A stretch of DNA of 64,000 bases. Source: Streptomyces antnestii (GTDB lineage Bacteria > Actinomycetota > Actinomycetes > Streptomycetales > Streptomycetaceae). The translations under genes were made by a program, and so were the position numbers. Below are positions 17,675 through 26,215 of the stretch, in pieces. Numbering within the stretch: the first letter of the stretch is position 1; each line of letters opens with the position of its first letter. The DNA lies in the NCBI RefSeq assembly GCF_004005495.1, contig NZ_RZYA01000015.1, positions 164,568-228,567 on the forward strand, written 5' to 3'. The notes under the pieces were generated by a model. It worked only from the letters and a program-made list of their open reading frames with translations, ran no database searches and had not been told where the DNA came from.

Positions 17675-19039
17675 CTGTCGCACTATGCCCTTGACCTGCA
17701 CGTTCGGGGGTAGCTGAGTGGCCCTGCATGCCAGCAGGGACTTCTCAGGGACTTTCGGCCGCGAGGGGTCCCGCAGCCAGGCATCCATCGCGGCGAGTCC
17801 TCGCTGCCCCGCACCGGGCATGAAGTGAGCGTAGTGGTCGAGTGTGACCTTCGGTGTCGAGTGCCCGAGCCACTTGGACAGGCTGACGACCGACTCGCCG
17901 GCCTCCAGCTGCACGCTCGCGTAGGTGTGGCGGAGGACGTGGAACATGTCCTCGCGTGGGGCTGCATAGCGCGGGACCCGGCGAATCCGGTCGCCGTCGT
18001 GCCGCACCTTCTCGCCCACGGGCTTGATCAGCCCGGCGGCGGCGAGCGCACGCTTCCAGCTGCGGTCGTTCCAGGTGCGGTAGTAGATGCGGTTGCCGTG
18101 CGACGAGGTGAGGATCAGGTCGACCGTGATCGGCTTCCGCTGGCGCTCCTCGAGCGCTGTGGTGGGGGCCTCCGGGTTCCGCCAGGGCAACGTGCAGGAA
18201 GTCGACGGGAACCGGCGGAAGTGAGCTCGGGCCCGGAGCGCGAGGTTGGCCGGCAGGGGGATCTCGCGGGTCTTGCGCCCCTTGGGGAGCGAGAAGTAGG
18301 GACGCCCCTTGATGTCCCACCTGAGCTGGCGGCGGACGTGGACGACTCCAGCCGCGAAGTCGAAGTCCTCTTCGGCGAGACCGAACGCTTCGCCTTGGCG
18401 CAGCCCGAGGCCGATGCCGAGATCGACCGCGATCTGGTAGCGGTCTTGCAACTCCGCGCGGACGGCGTCGACGACCTCACGTGACCACGCCTTGGCCTTG
18501 CTGTCGATCGCTCGTGGGGGCTTGACGCTGTTCTTCACCTTCATCGGGTTGCGCAGCAGACGCTGATCGTCGACGGCACTGCCGAGGATCGAGGACAGGT
18601 GCCCCCAGATCACCTCTGCCGTCGACTCCTCGACCCTCGTGAGCAGTCCTGCCTTGAAGGTCCGTAGAGCGGAGGCGTCGATCTCACGCAGAGCGTAGTC
18701 GCCCACCAACGGGATGATGTGGTTCCAGACGCGGCTGCGCATTGAGTCCGCCGTCGAGGGCTCGTCGGAGCGGCCCGCCCACCAGTGCTCGACGATGTAG
18801 TCGGCGAGAAGGATCTCCCCCTTGCGGGGGTCGACGAACTCGCCACGGCTGGAGTCCGTCTTGGCGCTGGCGAGCCACTGCTTCGCGTCCTCGCTCGTGT
18901 GGAACGACCGGTCCTGGATGCCGGGAATCCGCTTGACCCGGTAGCGCTTCCCGGTGCCGTAGATCGCGGTCCGTTCCCGCTTCCCCGTCAGCTTGTCGGG
19001 GCGCTTCTTCAGCCATCGGTCCTCTATGTAGCCCGCCAT
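17603..19039 (-). CDS. int: Tyrosine-recombinase integrase sharing its C terminus with SdaA
   Basis: Site-specific recombinase of 478 residues that integrates and excises the element. The N-terminal arm-binding and SAM-like core-binding domains (to about residue 195) precede the catalytic domain. The catalytic set is complete: Arg in GLGLRQGEAFGL, His-x-x-Arg in MFHVLRHTYAS, His in WLGHSTPKV and the nucleophile Tyr in TLDHYAHFMPG. The last 23 residues lie beyond the usual family end and are identical to the SdaA C terminus, because the attachment core lies inside the reading frame. ATG 19039 has GGAGGAC upstream. The next gene upstream is the excisionase-type protein. Confidence 0.96.
   Translation of the reverse strand: MAGYIEDRWLKKRPDKLTGKRERTAIYGTGKRYRVKRIPGIQDRSFHTSEDAKQWLASAKTDSSRGEFVDPRKGEILLADYIVEHWWAGRSDEPSTADSMRSRVWNHIIPLVGDYALREIDASALRTFKAGLLTRVEESTAEVIWGHLSSILGSAVDDQRLLRNPMKVKNSVKPPRAIDSKAKAWSREVVDAVRAELQDRYQIAVDLGIGLGLRQGEAFGLAEEDFDFAAGVVHVRRQLRWDIKGRPYFSLPKGRKTREIPLPANLALRARAHFRRFPSTSCTLPWRNPEAPTTALEERQRKPITVDLILTSSHGNRIYYRTWNDRSWKRALAAAGLIKPVGEKVRHDGDRIRRVPRYAAPREDMFHVLRHTYASVQLEAGESVVSLSKWLGHSTPKVTLDHYAHFMPGAGQRGLAAMDAWLRDPSRPKVPEKSLLACRATQLPPNVQVKGIVRQGADMSVKYKETARGGLAVNIIEC
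17737..17759. repeat. Direct repeat CAGGGACTTYTCAGGGACTTTC near the left end
   Basis: Two tandem copies of CAGGGACTT(T) lie 63 bases inside the left attachment repeat, within the integrase coding region. The same doublet occurs at the right end of the element (62274-62297). The matching position and sequence at both ends suggest integrase arm-type or excisionase binding sites. Confidence 0.6.
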
Positions 19040-19160
19040 TACGGTGTCCTCCAGTGGTGCGTGATCACGAGTTGGTCGGTGCTAACGCGGTCTGAGGCAC
19101 GTTCCAATCCCCGTTCGGAGGGTCTCTTCTCGAGGGAGGACGGATGCACAAGTCACTGCG

Positions 19161-19427
19161 CTACTTCGCGGCCTCCGGGCGCCGTTGCGGTTTCCGGTTC
19201 AGCGGGTCAAGGGTGCGGTTGGAGCGGGAGTCCGCTCGTTCCTGATCACAGACCCACTCGTCGAGCGCCGAGATCCGGTACATCACGCGCCGCCCCATGC
19301 GGAAGCTGGGAGGCCCCTGTCGGCGGTGTCGCCAGACGTACAACGTGTTGGGTGAGATACCGAGGTACTCAGCAGCTCGGGGGAGGGTCAAGAAGGCGGT
19401 GTGGGATGCTCCGCGCGGCTCCGGCAT
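19161..19427 (-). CDS. xis: Excisionase-type helix-turn-helix protein
   Basis: Small MerR-like DNA-binding protein of 88 residues (HTH_17/excisionase type). The core FLTLPRAAEYLGISPNTLYVWRHRRQGPPSFRMGRRVMYRISALDEWV is the standard form for actinobacterial element excisionases and directionality factors. ATG 19427 has AGGAG upstream. It is transcribed towards the integrase with a 121-base gap, in which no further gene is seen. Confidence 0.88.
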   Translation of the reverse strand: MPEPRGASHTAFLTLPRAAEYLGISPNTLYVWRHRRQGPPSFRMGRRVMYRISALDEWVCDQERADSRSNRTLDPLNRKPQRRPEAAK

Positions 19428-19543
19428 GCGTCGACTCCTGTCGTGTGTGGGGCGATGACAGGATGAGATTCCGGAGAAATGGCGAGTTGGGCGAACCGGA
19501 TTCTTGAGATAGAAGGCGTCAGTCGAGGTCCGCATCGCCAGCA

Positions 19544-19755
19544 CGCATCCGAGGACTGACGGGCGACGAGCTACTGGCCTTACCGGCTGTGTTCGATGCC
19601 GGCATCTCGGACAGAGCGCTGATGATAGGGCGGTCCACTGGGTGCGCACTCGCCAAGCAGGGTGTGAGTGCCCGGTCAAGGTGCTGCGCTCCGGCAACAC
19701 CTACAGAGTGGTCGCGGCGGACCTGCTGCGCCTTCACAGTGATGTCGAAGCGGCG
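19544..19755 (+). pseudogene. Frameshifted remnant of a helix-turn-helix DNA-binding protein
   Basis: One frame reads LTGDELLALPAVFDAGISDRALMIGRSTGCALAKQG and, after a shift near 19665, another frame continues CPVKVLRSGNTYRVVAADLLRLHSDVE. Together they match the two halves of the small excisionase-like helix-turn-helix proteins common in Streptomyces elements (helix part, then the wing xPVxVLRxGxxYRVxxADLL). The gene is broken, and its second half is fused in frame to the carbamoyltransferase fragment that follows. Confidence 0.6.
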
Positions 19756-19799
19756 CTCCTTTCGCGGGACCGCGGTGTGCTTCAGAAGCGACCGGTGCG

Positions 19800-20556
19800 G
19801 AAAGTGAGTTTGGCCGGTCTCCGCCGGCTACCACCCGCCGACCTGCCGCCGGCACCGGGTGACGCCGGAACCGCGATCGGCGCCGCCCTCGCCGTGCACG
19901 TCGACCGGCGCAACCCTCGCCCAGTCGTCGGCATCGCCCGCACCTGTTACCTCGGCCCCTCCTACGAGGACCAGGCCCTCGACCTGACTCCCTGGCCCGG
20001 CCTCCACCAGAAGACCCTGGGCATCGAGACCGCCGAGTTCCTCGCCGACCAGTTGGCTCACGGCATGATCGCCGGCCTGTTCCAAGGGGCTGTCGAGGCC
20101 GGGCCGCGCGCTCTGGGCAACCGCTCGATCCTCGCCTCCCCGCTGGAGCCCGGCGTCGTGGAGCGCCTGAACGTCACCGTGAAGTTCCGCGAGCCGTTCC
20201 GGCCCTTCGCCCCCGTGGTCCCGGCCGAGCGCGCCGCCGAGTTCTTCACGCTCGGCCAGCCGGCGCCGTACATGTCCATGGCCTCCGGGGTGACAGACCT
20301 GACGCGCGAGCGGGTGCCAGCCATCGTGCACGCCAACGGCACCTCCCGCCTGCAGACCGTCACCCGGTCGCAGAACCCGTTCATGCACGCGGTGCTGACC
20401 GCCTTCGGCCGCCGGACCGGCGTACCCGTGCTGATCAACACCTCCCTCAACGTCAAGGGCAAGCCGATCTGCGGGACGCCCGAGATGGCCCTGGGCTGCC
20501 TGGCCAACTCCGGCCTCGATGCCCTGCTCCTCGAAGGGCGGTGGATCACCAAATGA
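19800..20556 (+). pseudogene. 5'-truncated carbamoyltransferase (NodU/TobZ family) fragment
   Basis: About 250 residues match only the C-terminal part of O-carbamoyltransferases: the end of the Kae1-like domain (PPAPGDAGTAIGAAL) and the YrdC-like C-terminal domain with EAGPRALGNRSILASP, KFREPFRPFAPVV, RLQTVTRSQNPFMHAVL and PVLINTSLNVKGKPICGTP. Full proteins are about 550-600 residues, so the N-terminal catalytic metal site is gone. The open frame runs back into the helix-turn-helix remnant with no plausible start. It overlaps the next gene by ATGA, so both were once one operon. It is probably a relic of another biosynthetic cluster. Confidence 0.75.
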
Positions 20557-21235
20557 AGATCGGATACAGCTTCTGGGGCTTCCTCGGCAACGGCGTCACC
20601 GACACCCCCGACGGAGGCCGCAGCCACCGCCGCCCCTTCATCGACGCCCTCCTTGCCCGCGGTCACGAGATCGTCTTCCTCCAGCCCGACCGCGACCGCC
20701 TCGAAGCCGACGACGACCTCGGCGGCGCTTACACCTTCGACGACGGCCTGCCCGGAATCGACGCCCTGTTCCTGGAGTGGCGCTGGGCCATCCCCGGCCG
20801 CAACACCACCGTGTGCGGCAGCGAGGGGCACACCTGCGACCTCCACCGGCAGGCCCAGCTCATCAACCACTACACGGCCCGGTGCCAGACGCCCACCGTC
20901 ATCTGGGACAAGGACCGCACCCTGCGCGCCGAAAGCGTGTGGCGCCGCACGGCCCACACCCGCGTCTGCGAGGCCGCGCTCGCCCCGACCCTCGGCGCGC
21001 ACTCGCTGCTCTTCCCCGTCGCCGAGGACCTCCTCGCCCAGGCCGATCCCCTCACCCTCGCGGCGCGGCCCCGGGATCTCGCGCTCGGCTACGTGGGCAA
21101 CCAGTACGACCGGGACCAGCCCTTCGACCGCTTCTTCGCCCCGGCCGCCGCCCACGTCGAACACCTGATGTTCTCGCGCCAGCCCATCCCCTATCCCAAA
21201 GGCGACCGCCCAAAGTACCTGTGCCAAAGGCCGGC
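20553..21235 (+). pseudogene. 3'-truncated glycosyltransferase-like gene
   Basis: The frame starts MKIGYSFWGFLGNGVTDTPDGG, typical of GT-B glycosyltransferase N termini (GRSHRRPFIDALLARGHEIVFLQPDRD), and reads on to about PYPKGDRPKYLC. The remaining residues to the stop at 21287 are not protein-like and lie over the end of the opposite-strand regulator fragment. About 225 residues survive, so the donor-binding C-terminal domain is missing. It is translationally coupled to the carbamoyltransferase fragment. The family assignment is moderate; truncation is clear. Confidence 0.6.
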
Positions 21236-21840
21236 GCGCGGCGTCGTGGGAGTGGTCAGGGCACCGGTGGCGCTATGGCGAAGGTAGGTGGCCAGGAGAG
21301 GTTGGGTGGGCCGCCCGCCGTGCTGAGCGGCCAACTCAGCGAAGGCGCGCGCCATTTCGTGATGGATCTGCACCGTGTTGGGGACGGCGGCGTCGGCGGC
21401 CGGTCAGGGGCGGGTGCCGGGCCTGGTCCGGCAGTCCAGGGCGGCAGGTTCAGCACGGTGAGGGTGTAAGGGGACTTTGTGATCTGGGCTTGTGTGCCGA
21501 GGTCGGCGTCCGTCTGCCACAGGTGGATCAGATACTGCAGGCCGGAGGCCGTGCTGGCGGGCGCATCTGGAGGGAGCGCTGGGAATGGCTTCGTAAGTCC
21601 GGTCTCATCCGGGGTGACCAGGCGCCCGAGACGGCCGGTGAGGGCATCTGCCACCAGGTCGGGCACAGGGCGCCGGGGCCGGGCGCCGGAGAGCCAGTGG
21701 GCCACCGAGGTGCGGTCGTAGGTCAACGACAGGCCCTGCTGGGCCCCGAGTGCGTTGACGGCGCGTGCCAGGGATGCAGATGTCCAGGCCGCTTCGGTCA
21801 AAAGCGCGCCCAGGTGCAGGTTGCGGCAACGGTTGGGCAT
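21191..21840 (-). pseudogene. Truncated, frameshifted Streptomyces helix-turn-helix regulator
   Basis: The N-terminal segment (RNLHLGALLTEAAWTSASLARAVNALG, then YDRTSVAHWLSGARPRRPVPDLVADAL) is the DNA-binding part of a large Streptomyces regulator family that normally continues into a long repeat-rich C-terminal region. Near 21395 the frame shifts and continues in another frame as VQIHHEMARAFAELAAQHGGRPTQPLLATYLRH before it stops. Only about 210 residues remain. Confidence 0.6.
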
Positions 21841-21980
21841 GGCCGCCTCGGTTCGGCAGTGGCGGGGCAGTGCCTGCCGCAGGCGGGTGCGCCGGCGTCC
21901 TCGCGCGAAGAGTCGGCGTCTTCGCGCGAAGAGCCTGAACGCCGACTTCCGGTCTGCTCTGGCTCAATGAGCCTTTTCCA

Positions 21981-22214
21981 TCATCGGTCTGAGCTGGTCA
22001 GATGCAGGGTGAGGACGGCTTGGACGAGGCTGGTGATCCGGGTGGTGGAACATCGGAGCTTGCGTAGGAGCCTCCAGGACTTGAGGCTGGCAATGGCTTG
22101 TTCGACGAGTGCGCGGATCTTGGCGTGCGATCGGTTCCCCGCCTGCTGACCGGTGGAGAGAGTGTGCCTGCGTCCCCAGTCCCGAACCGATCGCCAGCCG
22201 CCAGCCGAACGCAC
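21981..22214 (-). pseudogene. C-terminal remnant of an IS5-type (DDE_Tnp_4) transposase
   Basis: The segment NRSHAKIRALVEQAIASLKSWRLLRKLRCSTTRITSLVQAVLTLHL is the standard C terminus of DDE_Tnp_4-type transposases. The catalytic domain is absent. The frame has no upstream partner, so only the last ~60 codons of an old insertion remain. Confidence 0.7.
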
Positions 22215-22239
22215 TCACGAAACTCTCGCCGCGCATCAC

Positions 22240-22695
22240 TGAGCTACTGCCTGCGGCACACCTTACGACGGCGTACCGCGAGGATCAGGATCTGTCAGCC
22301 ACTACGACACCACGAGCTGAACCTCAGTCGTTCCACCTTGGTAATGCCGCCCTACACGAGTGTTGGCTCTAGCGATCCCGGAAGTTGCGGCCCTCCTCTC
22401 GAACCTGCACACGTGCTGGGCCTTCGTCTGAAGTCCGGTGGATCAATTGCAGCACCTCGTGCTTGAGGCATCCCGCTAGAGGGATCAGCATCCTCCGTAG
22501 AGCTTTCTTGGACACTCTATGTATCCCGAATGGACACTCTGCCTCGACGCTGTGGGCAGGGTTTAGTGCTCACCTATGCGTCGCTGGGGTCAGCCATCAG
22601 CTGCCAAGAACTAAGGGCAGCTTCCGCTGCCAGAGGGGCGCAACAACACACTGGGTCGCCTAGTGGTCACATACGCCAGAGAACGGGTAACTTGC
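22240..22695. other. Non-coding stretch upstream of the biosynthetic genes
   Basis: No gene is recognisable in these ~455 bases on either strand. The base composition becomes more A/T-rich here, which marks the change from decayed DNA to the biosynthetic cluster. It should hold the promoter of the first ATP-grasp gene, but I could not pick out convincing -10/-35 boxes. Confidence 0.5.
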
Positions 22696-23934
22696 ATGCA
22701 TATCGGCTTCTTCTCCCCTCGGCCGCTCGGATACTACGGCCTTTTCGATATGTTCAAAGACTCGCAAAATCACACCGTAACCGTATTCACGACAAAGGAA
22801 ATGCTCGACGGCACCCAGGTTCCCGGTGAACGAATTGTCATAGTGCCTGGCTACAAAATCAACGGAGAGTTGGAGCAAGCCGTGCTGGCTGAGCACGCAG
22901 CCAAGCCTTTTGACTATCTTGTAAGCTACGCAGAAGATGATCAACTTCGCGTGGCGGCCTTGCGAGAGCACTTGGGGATTCCAGGGCAGACTTACACCTC
23001 AGCCACAGCATACCGGGATAAAGCAGAGATGAATCGGTACTGGGAAGAGAGGGATGTTCCTCATCCTCACCTCGAGCCGATAACCGAGGTGTCAGATCTC
23101 ATCAACTTCATCGATCGCCACAAGTACCCCGTGGTTGTTAAGCCTCGATTTGGCGTGCGATCAATGTCTATTCATGTGCTTCGCGATGATGCGGACCGTG
23201 ACCACTTTATCTCGAATTCGTGGGAGCGGCGCACAGACACCATGTCGCCATGGGTCGCGCAGGTCCATGTCACTGGGCGCATAATTCAAGTGGATGGATT
23301 GATGCGCCATGGTCAATTGGAGTACGTGTGGCCGACAGAGACCTCTGACCATCTTAAGGTCTACGAGGGTGACGCCTTTCTGATGACCACTATGGCTATT
23401 GATGATCCGCTCCGAGTGCCGATTCAACACCTTGTTTCGAGCGCCATTTCAGCACTTCCTTCCCCCGACCACGCAGTCTTCCACGCAGAGTTGTGGCATT
23501 GTCCAGATGGCCGTCTTCTCATGGGCGAAATCGCCGCGCGGACAGGAGGGCTGCGCACGATGGATATGGTCGAAGCGGCATTCGGTGTGAACCCGGTGCG
23601 CCGAATGTTTCTGGCTCTACTTTCTCCGGATGCAGTAGAAGCAGCGCCACTTCCTGCCACTCCACTTCGGATGGCCGGCGTCATCAGCGTTCCACCCTCT
23701 GTGGGTGTCGTGGAAAAGGCCCCTGAAGCGTTCCCGCAGGAACAGTTTCCCGGTGTGATAGATGCTCAGTTGGTCGCGAAGACAGGCGACGAGACTGACT
23801 GTATTGCCTCGCCGTATCACTCGGCGGCTCTCGCGCTGGCTGCACGGGCGACCAGGTCGGAACTCATCGAAGAACTCCGTAGGTTCGAATCGTGGTTCCG
23901 GTCCGCAGTGAGCTACGGACGTGTCGACACATGA
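22696..23934 (+). CDS. ATP-grasp ligase (amino-acid ligase-like)
   Basis: About 412 residues. ATP-grasp enzymes join a carboxylate to an amine through an acyl-phosphate, and members of this size in biosynthetic clusters usually form dipeptides or amides. An N-terminal Rossmann-like preATP-grasp domain (to about residue 100) is followed by the ATP-binding core with HKYPVVVKPRFGVRSMSIHVL (the nucleotide-binding Lys) and the metal-binding strand HAELWHCPDGRLLMGEIAARTGG. ATG 22696 is chosen as the start of the conserved fold; GTG 22663 in frame is possible, and neither has a strong ribosome-binding site. Base composition is lower in G/C than in the chromosomal flanks. First gene of the plus-strand biosynthetic operon. 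Confidence 0.85.
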   Translation: MHIGFFSPRPLGYYGLFDMFKDSQNHTVTVFTTKEMLDGTQVPGERIVIVPGYKINGELEQAVLAEHAAKPFDYLVSYAEDDQLRVAALREHLGIPGQTYTSATAYRDKAEMNRYWEERDVPHPHLEPITEVSDLINFIDRHKYPVVVKPRFGVRSMSIHVLRDDADRDHFISNSWERRTDTMSPWVAQVHVTGRIIQVDGLMRHGQLEYVWPTETSDHLKVYEGDAFLMTTMAIDDPLRVPIQHLVSSAISALPSPDHAVFHAELWHCPDGRLLMGEIAARTGGLRTMDMVEAAFGVNPVRRMFLALLSPDAVEAAPLPATPLRMAGVISVPPSVGVVEKAPEAFPQEQFPGVIDAQLVAKTGDETDCIASPYHSAALALAARATRSELIEELRRFESWFRSAVSYGRVDT

Positions 23935-24010
23935 TCCCGCAGTCTTAGGTCCGTAAGTCTGCCTGGGAAAGTGCCGCGGGCACAGAAGAACTAAGTGTTC
24001 TGGAGGAAGC

Positions 24011-24790
24011 ATGACCAAGACGTTGCCGAACTATATGGTCTCGTTCGCGAATTTTTACGAACGCGAGGAGGAAACTCGAAAGTCCTACCAGGCGGCACTT
24101 TCCCAGTTCGGCTACGTTCATGCCGTCGAAGTTCCTGATGAATTCGACCACTCCAGCTTTCTTTCGCGGTTCGGCACTTTTTACCCAGGCCCATCACGCA
24201 AATTGGTCGACGACATCATGCCGGAGCCTGGAATGGATGACGTCTACTACGGCTCAAATCGCAAGGCCCTGCTTCCTCACACCGAGGGGTATGAGTTCTC
24301 TGGACTTCCACCTCGCTACCTCGCGTTGTGGTGTGTGACTCCCCCCGTCGGACCCGGCGGGGAAACGACTCTCTTCGACACTCAACCTCTTTTGGAGAGT
24401 CTATCCCTTCCGGAAAGGAAGGATCTGCAAAATCGTCCCTTCTCGTGGGTATCTAGTGCAGGACTACGGCGCAATGGCCTGGGGCAAGAGGCTAAGCACC
24501 CGATCCTGGGCGATATTAATGGAAGCGCGCTCCTTCGATTCTCGCTCAATAATATTCTGATTCCAGAAGGTTCCGAATATGCAATGGCGCGATCGTTCCT
24601 CGAGCGAATCCAACGGGCTTTCGAAGGTCGACATCTCGCCATCAACTACAAGCGTAACGACATGGTGCATTGGGATAATTGGCGGGTTCTCCATTCACGC
24701 AATGCGTTTGCCGACCCTCAGCGGCACCTGAAGAGGATTCAAATTAGAGACTTGTCGGACGCTCGTGAGGCTATGGGGCATGATCGCTAG
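24011..24790 (+). CDS. TauD/TfdA-type Fe(II)/2-oxoglutarate dioxygenase
   Basis: 259 residues, the normal size for the clavaminate synthase/TauD fold. The iron-binding triad is visible: LPHTEGYEFS gives His-x-Glu near residue 91, and the distal His is in VLHSRNAFADPQRHLKRIQIR, followed by the Arg that holds 2-oxoglutarate. A His-x-Glu/Asp facial triad means hydroxylase- or desaturase-type chemistry rather than halogenation. The start ATG has TGGAGGAAGC just upstream. Probable role: oxidation of an amino acid or small peptide intermediate. The downstream gap to the next gene is 250 bases and shows no convincing gene. Confidence 0.88.
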   Translation: MTKTLPNYMVSFANFYEREEETRKSYQAALSQFGYVHAVEVPDEFDHSSFLSRFGTFYPGPSRKLVDDIMPEPGMDDVYYGSNRKALLPHTEGYEFSGLPPRYLALWCVTPPVGPGGETTLFDTQPLLESLSLPERKDLQNRPFSWVSSAGLRRNGLGQEAKHPILGDINGSALLRFSLNNILIPEGSEYAMARSFLERIQRAFEGRHLAINYKRNDMVHWDNWRVLHSRNAFADPQRHLKRIQIRDLSDAREAMGHDR

Positions 24791-25040
24791 TAAGCGAAGT
24801 TCAGGCGGTTAGCTACCGCATCTTGAATCCGAGTCGGAAAAATGGATTTCTGCGCTCAACGATTTGCGCGCATTTAGCACACCGCCAGGGCTGCTCGGAG
24901 AACCGACTCCTCTGGCCGTGCCTCTCCCGAAGGTGCACGATTGCTAACTCCTGCACTGAGACCAAACCAAGAAGAACGACTCTCGCAGAGCGGATTCCTG
25001 GACTAGTTTTGCTGCCGCATCGCACCATGAAGGATTCATC

Positions 25041-26204
25041 ATGCCGTCAAGTCTCGTGGTCCAGCATCGACCAGATCTCTCTCTGTCAGACCTACAGAAG
25101 ATCCAGGCCTCAGGCGGGGCCGTTATGCGTTCTGCACACTTCGGGAACTGGTCGCCAAGCAATCTTTCCGTAGCTGAAATGGGACTTCGGTGCGTGCTCA
25201 TCAATACGACGATCACGGGCCGGGACACGACCTACCATCCCGCTGGTGTAATCGTCGGCCGACGTTTTCACTCTGGGGTGGCCCGGCCCGGCAACGGTCT
25301 CGTTACCCTCAGCCGAGTCCGACAGCCACCGAAACTTAAGGCCGTGCGCCCCTTCTTCTCTTCCGGCGCAAATCTTGCATTGGCGCACCTGGAGGCCCTT
25401 GCCAAGGCGGTTCCCGATGCCGTTCTCGGCACTTATGCCGACTACTTGAACGAACATCAGACCGTTGCCTCAGCGGTTTTGGAGATATGCGCGGATCGAC
25501 GCCCAGACCTTTGGTACCGTCGCGCCGACGCTCAGCGAGGCGTGGACGATCTCAGCTCAACGTCTAACAGGCCACAGAAATGGGAAGAATTCTCCCGGGA
25601 GGGTGTTGTTGGTTTCGACGGCGCCACTGAAGGCTGGTTGATCCCCAAAACGGTGATCATCCTAACCATGGCGATACTGGACGCCTTCCACTTTAAGACC
25701 CCCGAGGTCTACCATCTAAGCGGTCCCAGCATGGTGCAGTACATAGGTAGCCTGGGCGCCGATCTCGAAGACCTGTATCGAGCAGTGGCGCCTAAGATCG
25801 GCTTGCCCACACGTTTGGTCTTCAATTTGGTGCCGACTGCCCTAATGACACTCGGTGCCCCAGACGGCGAGTGCAGCAGTGTCGACAGATTGGTCGAGGC
25901 TTGGCTTGCCGTGCAGGGGACCCGCCAGCACCATCCGCTGCCGTCCCGCGCGGAGGATCGTCCCACCTTTTTCCATACACGCCAAGCTAAGCAGTCCCGG
26001 GCCCGTACAGAACTGGCATGGGCAGCAGCATCCTGCCCCTTCCCTTTTCACCGGAGCCGTGTACCGGAGTTCTGCTCCCAGTACGACCTACTTGCGCTGG
26101 ACGCCACTTGGTTCGTCCACCCGTGGGGTGCCGAAACCCCTCTCGGCGAAGTGGGCCGTATGCTCCGAGCCGTCAATGATATCCGTAGTGACGCGAACAC
26201 CTGA
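25041..26204 (+). CDS. Conserved-looking biosynthetic protein of no family I recognise
   Basis: 387 residues, soluble, with no signal peptide, no long hydrophobic segment and no motif I can assign. Notable segments are GGAVMRSAHFGNWSPSNLSVAEMG, FFSSGANLALAHLEAL and the histidine-rich TRQHHPLPSRAEDRPTFFHTRQ. ATG 25041 has AAGGA 6 bases upstream. It sits between the TauD-type oxygenase and the SHMT-like gene, 11 bases from the latter, so it belongs to the same operon and pathway. It could be a catalyst of a new type or a partner protein for the SHMT-like enzyme. Confidence 0.75.
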   Translation: MPSSLVVQHRPDLSLSDLQKIQASGGAVMRSAHFGNWSPSNLSVAEMGLRCVLINTTITGRDTTYHPAGVIVGRRFHSGVARPGNGLVTLSRVRQPPKLKAVRPFFSSGANLALAHLEALAKAVPDAVLGTYADYLNEHQTVASAVLEICADRRPDLWYRRADAQRGVDDLSSTSNRPQKWEEFSREGVVGFDGATEGWLIPKTVIILTMAILDAFHFKTPEVYHLSGPSMVQYIGSLGADLEDLYRAVAPKIGLPTRLVFNLVPTALMTLGAPDGECSSVDRLVEAWLAVQGTRQHHPLPSRAEDRPTFFHTRQAKQSRARTELAWAAASCPFPFHRSRVPEFCSQYDLLALDATWFVHPWGAETPLGEVGRMLRAVNDIRSDANT

Positions 26205-26215
26205 GGTAATCCGAT

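Noticed and set aside
22385..22663. Open frames between the transposase remnant and the first ATP-grasp gene
   Set aside because: Overlapping frames of equal length on the same strand, no codon bias and no start signal; treated as non-coding.
24823..25173. Open frame of 116 codons overlapping the unknown gene at 25041
   Set aside because: No ribosome-binding site, Cys/Arg-rich non-protein-like sequence, and it overlaps a better-supported frame.
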